Source of the DNA: Macrosoma leucophasiata
Lineage: Eukaryota; Arthropoda; Insecta; Lepidoptera; Hedylidae
Assembly: GCA_036365455.1 (NCBI GenBank)
Contig: JAWQUS010000008.1
Location: forward strand, 13,561,501 to 13,625,500
Direction of reading: 5' to 3'
Length of the DNA stretch: 64,000 nucleotides
The notes under the pieces are model-generated. The model saw only the letters and a program-made list of their open reading frames with translations. It did not search any database and was not told the DNA's origin. How positions within the stretch are numbered: position 1 is the stretch's first letter; each line of letters begins with the position of its first letter. Positions 58,310-64,000 of this stretch are shown one piece after another. A program made the position numbers and the translations under genes.

Positions 58310-58680
58310 AAGCGCGCATGGCCCAGCAGCTGGTGTAGGTCGTAAGCGATCTGTTCGGTTAAGCACCACGGGCGCGGTCGGGTAGTGTGATGGGTGACCG
58401 CTAGTGGCAAATTAATTGCGCGTTTTCGTGCTTCGGAGGGCACGTTAAGCCGTCGGTCCCGGTTGCTATCGATGGATAGCAGTCGTTAAACCTTGTCGGA
58501 GGCCTTATAGGTGGTTTGAAAACATCCGACAGTGGGTTGGCCACTAACCCACCCACCTCTACCAATCCGCATTGGAGCAGCGTGGTGGAGTAAGCTCCAG
58601 GCCTCCCCCCAAAAAAGGGGAGAGACTCGTGCCCAGCAGTGGGACGTATAATGGGTTGCCATTATTATATTATTATAAAA
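58310..58680 (+). mobile_element. 5S rRNA-derived SINE
   Basis: The head reads GGTTAAGCACC, GGGCGCGG and GATGGGTGACCGC (58355-58402). These are the internal-promoter words of 5S rRNA. The body then has GCTTCGGAGGGCACGTTAAG and CCCAGCAGTGGGACGTATAA, ending in (ATT)n. The 3' part resembles the tail of RTE-type LINEs, the likely source of its reverse transcriptase. Confidence 0.7.
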
Positions 58681-59000
58681 TCTTCTTCTTTCTGGTTAGA
58701 TGGCATTACTAGGGCCGGGTTCCAATAACTTACCAACATCCGTACTATTCCGTACGTATATTTGGGAACGGTTGATTGTGAGAGTTAATGTATGGATGAA
58801 ATGTCAAATTATAACGGATAGTAAGCTATGTAAGCCTACGTTAGTAATTTATTGAAACCGAGCATAGGAAAAGAATGAAAATCTTGTCGATAATGAAGCA
58901 TTTATCAATGAATCCCAAACTTTAAGACGAAATCTCTTGTGGTACACAAGACATTGAATGAAGTAAAAATTATGAATTTAAGAGTGTTTGACAAAGTTTA

Positions 59001-59020
59001 TTATATATATATATATATAT
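59001..59020. repeat. (TA)n array, left
   Basis: Left border of the insert at 59021-59359. Confidence 0.8.
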
Positions 59021-59359
59021 TCTATCGGAGACGGTCACTAGTACGGACCGATAACTGACAAAGCACGAGTTCCGGTAAAGGGCGCCACCGTCGCCATGTT
59101 GCAATTAACTTCGGGCTACAACAGAGCCTAGCCGTAGGAGGGAGGTCGGATCAAGGCTGACTTACCATTTGATCGTTCTCGTGAAAAGTTCTCCTCCAAG
59201 CTAGGAACTGTTTCTGTCGTTTCGGTCTGATATTGTGTTGTGGTTGTGTACAGTGACTTGTGAGTGTAATTAATTGTGTAATTCGTTGTTTCGTTGCTCG
59301 ACTACCCACTTTATACGTCCACTATGTCGGACGATGAAACTAATAATACGTCCGTGCCG
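59021..59359 (+). other. 339-bp segment inserted between two TA arrays, promoter- and 5'UTR-like
   Basis: The segment is GC-richer than its flanks. Near the right end an ATG at 59324 starts MSDDETNNTSVPI and then runs into the TA array. Its edges are weakly inverted (TATCGGAGACGG against, on the complement, TATCGGCACGG). It looks like the 5' end of a gene or retroelement cut off after 12 codons. The source is unknown. Confidence 0.4.
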
Positions 59360-59378
59360 ATATATATATATATATATA
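59360..59378. repeat. (TA)n array, right
   Basis: Right border of the insert. Confidence 0.8.
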
Positions 59379-59409
59379 GAATTGTGGTAAATCGCATTTT
59401 TTTATGTAA

Positions 59410-59515
59410 TGGAAGTGGCAAACAAGCTTGCAGTTCACATTGATGTTAAGTGATGACTAAGGCCTGAGGCCTAAGGTGTTATGCCTCTGGTCCTGGCAAT
59501 TACGGAGCCGTACAT
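59410..59515 (-). mobile_element. SINE-A copy with internal deletion
   Basis: GCAGTTCACATTGATGTTAAG is followed at once by GGCCTGAGGCCTAAGG; the central third is missing. Confidence 0.5.
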
Positions 59516-59519
59516 TAAC

Positions 59520-61040
59520 TTGAAATAATTAAACATTCAATTTGAAGTATTCCATGCTATCATACTATGTGTAGATACCATATGGGTGTGGCGATGATTC
59601 TATTTTCTAGTTGATTATTTTTACAGAAATCCATAGCGATATGAGTTTCACAGACAGCTACGAGTCCATGATTTTAAATTAAGCTTAAGGAAAATAGGAA
59701 GAAAATGAAATGGACTTACAGCCATTATAATCAATTTATTAACAAAGTTTAAAGTGGTTTACAATGTAAGTTTAGATTTTAATGTATACATTAAAGTATA
59801 ACATAATCAATAAAACAATTTTTTTTCTGCAAAGGTCTTGCATTATTGAATTATCAATACATACTACTTAAAGTTATTGTTCTAAAATTTCGTGGATGTA
59901 ATCATAGAGTTATTATCTACTTATATCTATGGATGAAATACAATTTGTAACTTCACGCTCGGGTTAGCCTCTCAAGCAACGAGAAAATTATATACCCTTA
60001 GAAACTATATACCTACCCGGGCATAGTTTATTTAGTTTGATTGAAAATAATACATGTTAGTTCGTATTTAAAAAAAAACTCGATTCTTTAAGACATTCTC
60101 CATTAATAAAATTTTATTGTCACACTACTTCAACACTACTGATAACGATATGATAGAAACAAACCTATTTTAAATTGCATAAATCAATGAAATTCAATGT
60201 AACACTATTAGAAATTACTAAAGTTAACATCCATTAATTTGTTTAAAACACTGACTTATAATTTTAGCAAGATATTAAGCGAAAATACAACAACAATATG
60301 TCTACAGTGATTCGACACAAAAATTACGATTCAAACACTTGTTCACGTGAAATCTTTGGTCACTTCCTGGATGCCATAAGCTAGCACAACCTCCAACTAT
60401 GCAATTATTTACCATTGCTACAAACTTTAACGAATTACAATCGAAAACACAACGAAAGCATAAAAACTAAATAGTTAACATCCGCCATATTAGACCGATC
60501 TGGTTTTGACATTACTGATAAGTAGATTCAATGTTGCCGTGCTATGTATTTCCGTACAGTCCATAGTCGGTGTATAATTTCAACTGATACACTAACTCAA
60601 AATAGTCAATGTGAGATATATTATTCATAATTTTTAAAACAGTTAAATGAATACATTTAATAAGTTGTAAATAAATTATGCAGTAATGTTTATCATGTAA
60701 TTCTGTAACTGTGGTGTTTTTTTCATAAAGTTTCGTAGGAGATATAAATAAAAAGATAGCAATACCACAGATCACACTAAAAAGAGAGGTCGGCCCCTCA
60801 AGAGGTGGATAGAGATATGTAGGTATTTGACTTAAACTTTTGTTTGGAGTTTGGACTCCATTTTTACCTTCAAGCTTCTTGATCTTTGCCAATTACGGTG
60901 TTTATACCGTAGCTGTAGTAATTACGGTGCAGTTGGCAACACTGGTGTCGTGTCATATGTCAACCACAGACTATTTAAATGTCAGTAAACATCTTACAGA
61001 TTACATATTTCTTGCTATAGACAAATATAAAGACTCTTAG
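59520..61040. other. No gene supported
   Basis: AT-rich. The minus frame at 60542-60892 and the plus frame at 60840-61040 lack motifs. The words TTTTTACCTTCAAGCTTCTT and GATCTTTGCCA near 60860 recur inverted at 57590-57640. Confidence 0.45.
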
Positions 61041-61052
61041 GCCGGCCATGTA

Positions 61053-61769
61053 AGGATGAAACGATACCATCGAGGTATCGATACTTTTACTCGATACTAT
61101 ATCGGTCGTCAAGTATCAATACTTACTCAGTATCGGTTGAAAAGTATCGATACTTATTCTTTACTCGTATCGACTGGTATCGCTAAAATGGTGAAATCAT
61201 ATGAAAGAGCAAAAAAAAAACCAGTAGCACCTAAGATACTTTCAAAATATTAATTTAAGAAATGCAATTTTTAAACAAATTAAAGTACTCATATCTCTTT
61301 ACATATGAGTATTTTGGACCCTTTATTCGACAGGCACCTAGTTTCAAAGTATCGATGCTGTGCGGTACGGAGGGGGTGTTGCAGTGGTAATTGGAATGTA
61401 AAGAGATGTTTAATTGTTAAATGCTAATTTATTGTATAAAAAATGTAAAAGTAAAGAGTACAAAAATAATGTTAAAACTAAAATGTATATGAAAATGTTG
61501 CGAATAAGAAAAAGGTAAAAATGTTAAAATGTTGGAATGTTTAAAATGTTAAGAAAAGTTGATGAATGCACCCGGGTGCCGCGGTAGCCGAAATTGCACT
61601 GATGGTAAAATTATAATATAAAAATTAGGCTAATAAGTGCGTCACGCGGATGCAATTCGAGCCGAAATAGAGTATTCGGTTACAATACCGAACAGATGCT
61701 AAAAATACTTGGTATCAGAAGAAAAGTATCGAGTATGTACAAGTACACTACAAGTTTACTCGTATCGTT
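61053..61769. mobile_element. TIR element rich in TATCGATAC words
   Basis: The ends AAGGATGAAACGATAC and, on the complement, AGGGATGAAACGATAC enclose several AGTATCGATACTT-like palindromes at both subtermini. There is no coding capacity. The TIR wording and layout suggest a hAT-like non-autonomous element, but no clean 8-bp duplication is visible. Confidence 0.55.
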
Positions 61770-61782
61770 TCATCCCTATATA

Positions 61783-62362
61783 GGCCATAGACCATATTGC
61801 AGTCGAAACCGACTGCTTTAGAGCGGTTGCGTTGAAGTCGTACACGACTGCATGGAAAAGTTAAGTTCGACCGCAAAATAAATTGGACGCAAGTTCATTT
61901 AGGCTTTAGGCCTTAGGGCCCACATACTAAGGCACTCACACTGAGTGCCTTAGTATGTGAACGAGTGCGTCCAATACTACAATCAAGATAACAGTATGCA
62001 ATATTTCATGCTTTGTACCCCCAGCTGAGAGATGACACTAAAAAGTTTTTCAACTACTTTAGAATGTCCATGGTTTCATCTAATGAATTAGTTAGTATTT
62101 TAAGCCATAAAATACAACGGACATATTCTATGGCCCGCGGTCGGCAGCAACCGCTTGTAGCGGTCCGTGTATGACGGGTCCGGCAGCTCTAAGCAGTCGA
62201 CCGCAAGGCGAAACTCGATAGCAGAGCGACTGCTCCGACCGCTCGTGATTTGCTCGAGCGGTCCGTGTTTGCGGATGTGAATTTAGTATGGAAACTGCAG
62301 ATCGCCGTGTGGCGAAGACCGCAGTCGGTGTTGACCGCAAGATGCGGCCCGTCTATGGCCGG
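61783..62362. mobile_element. GC-rich MITE-like element
   Basis: GGCCATAGACC at the left and GTCTATGGCC at the right. The interior is full of GCGGTC/GACCGC words and holds the perfect hairpin at 61921-61959. The minus frames at 62128-62395 are by-products of this composition. Confidence 0.5.
61921..61959. repeat. Perfect 18-bp inverted repeat
   Basis: CACATACTAAGGCACTCA, three bases, then the exact complement. Confidence 0.8.
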
Positions 62363-62528
62363 ACTTATTAGAAGAAGCGTCGGACGAATATTCACTTATA
62401 TTCCGATAGTGTAATGTAGAGTAGTAGTTATCGCTCCGAGAAAGTGAAAAAAATAGAATGTATGGAATAATAATAATAATATGTAGTAGTGGAATAGATC
62501 ACGGAACAATAAATACAAGATAGATTAA

Positions 62529-62659
62529 TCTATACATACAAATAAATAAAATTGGAGTGTCTGTTTGTAATATTAAAATAACCGCTTTTTACTAAATGCA
62601 TAACAATCATATAGAACAATCATAAATTCTCACGCGGACGAAGTCGCGGGGACAGCTAC
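62529..62659 (+). mobile_element. Helitron-like element, third family
   Basis: It starts A|TCTATACATAC, contains AATTGGAGTGTCTGTTTG and AACCGCTTTTTACTAAATGC, and ends CGCGGGGACAGCTAC (CTAC in place of CTAG). Confidence 0.55.
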
Positions 62660-63190
62660 ATAATATATTTATTAACATAATAGGCAATATTAAGAGATTT
62701 TTACACAATGTGGATCTACATCCTTTTATTTTTAGTAGGTACACTTTTTAATGTAGGTATGCTTAAAACACAGACCAATCAGCCTTCCTTAGTCGATGGC
62801 TTATAATAAAAGATAGCGCTACTAGACCACTTATGTTGTAGGTTTACATTTACATACATAGGTACATTAGGTACATTTTTGAATACATTTTTACCTTCAG
62901 CTTCATCCTATATTTATACTTGTTACGTTATACTTGTTATTGATGGAATTAATAATCGAACCTCGATTTTCTAAGGTTTAAAATTCACAGAACCGATCGA
63001 TAAAACGTATTAGAATAATCGATATTTAGAGTTCTTAAATCGATCACCCGATTAATCTATCTCAGGTCGCCGTCTCTAAAAGCGACCTAGAGAGGCTAGT
63101 CTATTTTGATAGTGATCTGTGACTTAGAGATTAGAGCAGGGTCGGGTGACGGGTGTAAAAACTTAGTACAAAAGTGAAAAGCGACGGCAA
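62660..63190. other. No gene seen
   Basis: AT-rich sequence with one copy of CACAGACCAATCAGCCTTCC and TTAGTCGATGGC at 62771-62800. Confidence 0.45.
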
Positions 63191-63196
63191 TGAGTT

Positions 63197-63400
63197 ATGA
63201 GTTTTGGCGGGAACCTTGGAGGCGTGTGGTGGTCTTATTTTAATTCATTTTCCCGGTGTATTTTTGGGGTACCTATATTAAATAAAGTTGGTGGCAGTAC
63301 GTTTGGTTTATTACAAACACGGCCTTTCAGGTTGCCTCCAAAACTTCATAGTAAATGTTCTGGTAAAGTAGCCATCGCTTTACGTGAATTTCTGACTGTA
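63197..63400 (+). repeat. Distant relative of the TTTTGGCGGGAA repeat
   Basis: It shares GAGTTTTGGCGGGAA at the start, GCCTCCAAAACTTC and CCATCGCTTTAC with 9795 and 14356, but the middle is different. The 70-codon frame over it is not a gene. Confidence 0.5.
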
Positions 63401-63416
63401 ACTCACTAGAGGTGCG

Positions 63417-63600
63417 TGATAAATAACTTCACTGTGAAAAAATCACAGTGATCTGAAGTCGTAAGCGATCACTGTGACTTATCGCGAAATATCGTCGTTC
63501 CAAGGAACGACCATTGTTATTTGTTCCATCAACGTTCCAGTATGTGTCGTTCTTCAGTCACTCACATCACAAGGAACGAAATGAACGTTACTTACGCCTA
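63417..63600. repeat. Patch of short palindromes
   Basis: TCACAGTGATC, GATCACTGTGA, CGTTCCAAGGAACG and AAGGAACGAAATGAACG occur close together. It is possibly a decayed TIR element. Confidence 0.35.
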
Positions 63601-63873
63601 CGAAATCGAATGCGCTGGCTTGAGTGATTGAGTGTGAAGGAGTTGCATGCAGTTAGTCGGAATACCTTTCATAGAGTTAACTATTCATAGAAACGAAATG
63701 TATATTTTGGAAATTATTATGAAAATAAAATGATATTACCTACATAAATACTTAATTAGTTGAATAAAGATTCTCGAATAATTATTATTACTCTACAAAC
63801 ATTTAGGTAATAATTTAGTTGCATTTTATACAATAATTATTTGATTTATTTATATAATCATGTTTTAGTAATA

Positions 63874-64000
63874 TCAATACAAATAAATAAAATTGGAGTC
63901 TCTGTTTATAATATAAAAATAACCGCTTTTTACTAAATGCATACGTACATATACACGGTACATATACTAAAAAATTTTTTTTACAATTTTTGTCTGTCTG
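63874..64000 (+). mobile_element. Helitron-like element, third family, cut by the window end
   Basis: It starts A|TCAATACAAATAAATAAA and follows 62529-62659 through AACCGCTTTTTACTAAATGC. Confidence 0.55.

Noticed and set aside
60542..60892. 116-codon minus frame
   Set aside because: No recognisable motif. Part of it overlaps a repeated word shared with 57590-57640.
62128..62395. Two overlapping minus frames with Arg-rich protein
   Set aside because: They follow from the GCGGTC word repeats of the GC-rich element and have no domain.

Overview
The window looks like nuclear DNA of a moth or butterfly. It is AT-rich, full of 'taggtacctac'-type words, and built mostly from insect transposon families, several of them typical of Lepidoptera: Helitron-like elements with A|TC...CTAG|T ends, a high-copy SINE of about 270 bp, tRNA- and 5S-derived SINEs, Jockey- and RTE-type LINEs, mariners and many small inverted-repeat elements. 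I see no bacterial-style operons. The long open frames are almost all retroelement remains. All family names come from reading and memory, not from a database search.

Two host loci can be supported well. (1) At 12931-13510 (+) five tandem hairpins each carry a 3' arm starting TATCACAGCCA. This is the mir-2/mir-13 microRNA cluster. A sixth hairpin of pre-miRNA shape lies about 440 nt downstream (13952-14023) and may be an undescribed member of the same transcript. (2) On the minus strand, nine coding exons between 50006 and 38048 join without a phase error into a 524-residue RSPRY1 homologue: a helical N-terminal region, a SPRY domain and a C-terminal C3HC4 RING. Its introns hold SINEs, MITEs, a Helitron and a young, oppositely oriented LINE with an intact 508-codon reverse transcriptase frame. 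Its stop codon is TGA followed by C, and a further 61 in-frame, protein-like codons follow. Degenerate tandem copies of that 3' segment continue for about 1 kb, and one junction is split by a 390-bp MITE.

Layout: 1-3.1 kb is nested fold-back elements built on a GGTCATTGCCCGTGG terminal repeat. 3.1-11.7 kb is mixed repeats plus one possible ORF1 fragment. 12.9-14.0 kb is the microRNA locus. 14.8-16.0 kb is a decayed cecropia-type mariner. 18.5-22.0 kb is an RTE fragment next to a long, broken Jockey-like LINE. 24-28 kb is SINEs, a second mariner, and LINE tails. 29.1-36.9 kb is AT-rich with no gene I can support. 36.9-51.5 kb is the RSPRY1 gene and its repeats. 52.1-52.9 kb is a decayed THAP-domain gene. 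53-64 kb is repeats, including a 5S-derived SINE, an insert between two TA arrays, and a TATCGATA-rich terminal-inverted-repeat element.

The microRNA cluster and RSPRY1 are about 24 kb apart, and nothing in the sequence links them. The most worthwhile checks are the extra microRNA-like hairpin, the post-TGA extension and 3' tandem array of RSPRY1, the nested fold-back elements, and two very short palindromes flanked by perfect 8-bp direct repeats.
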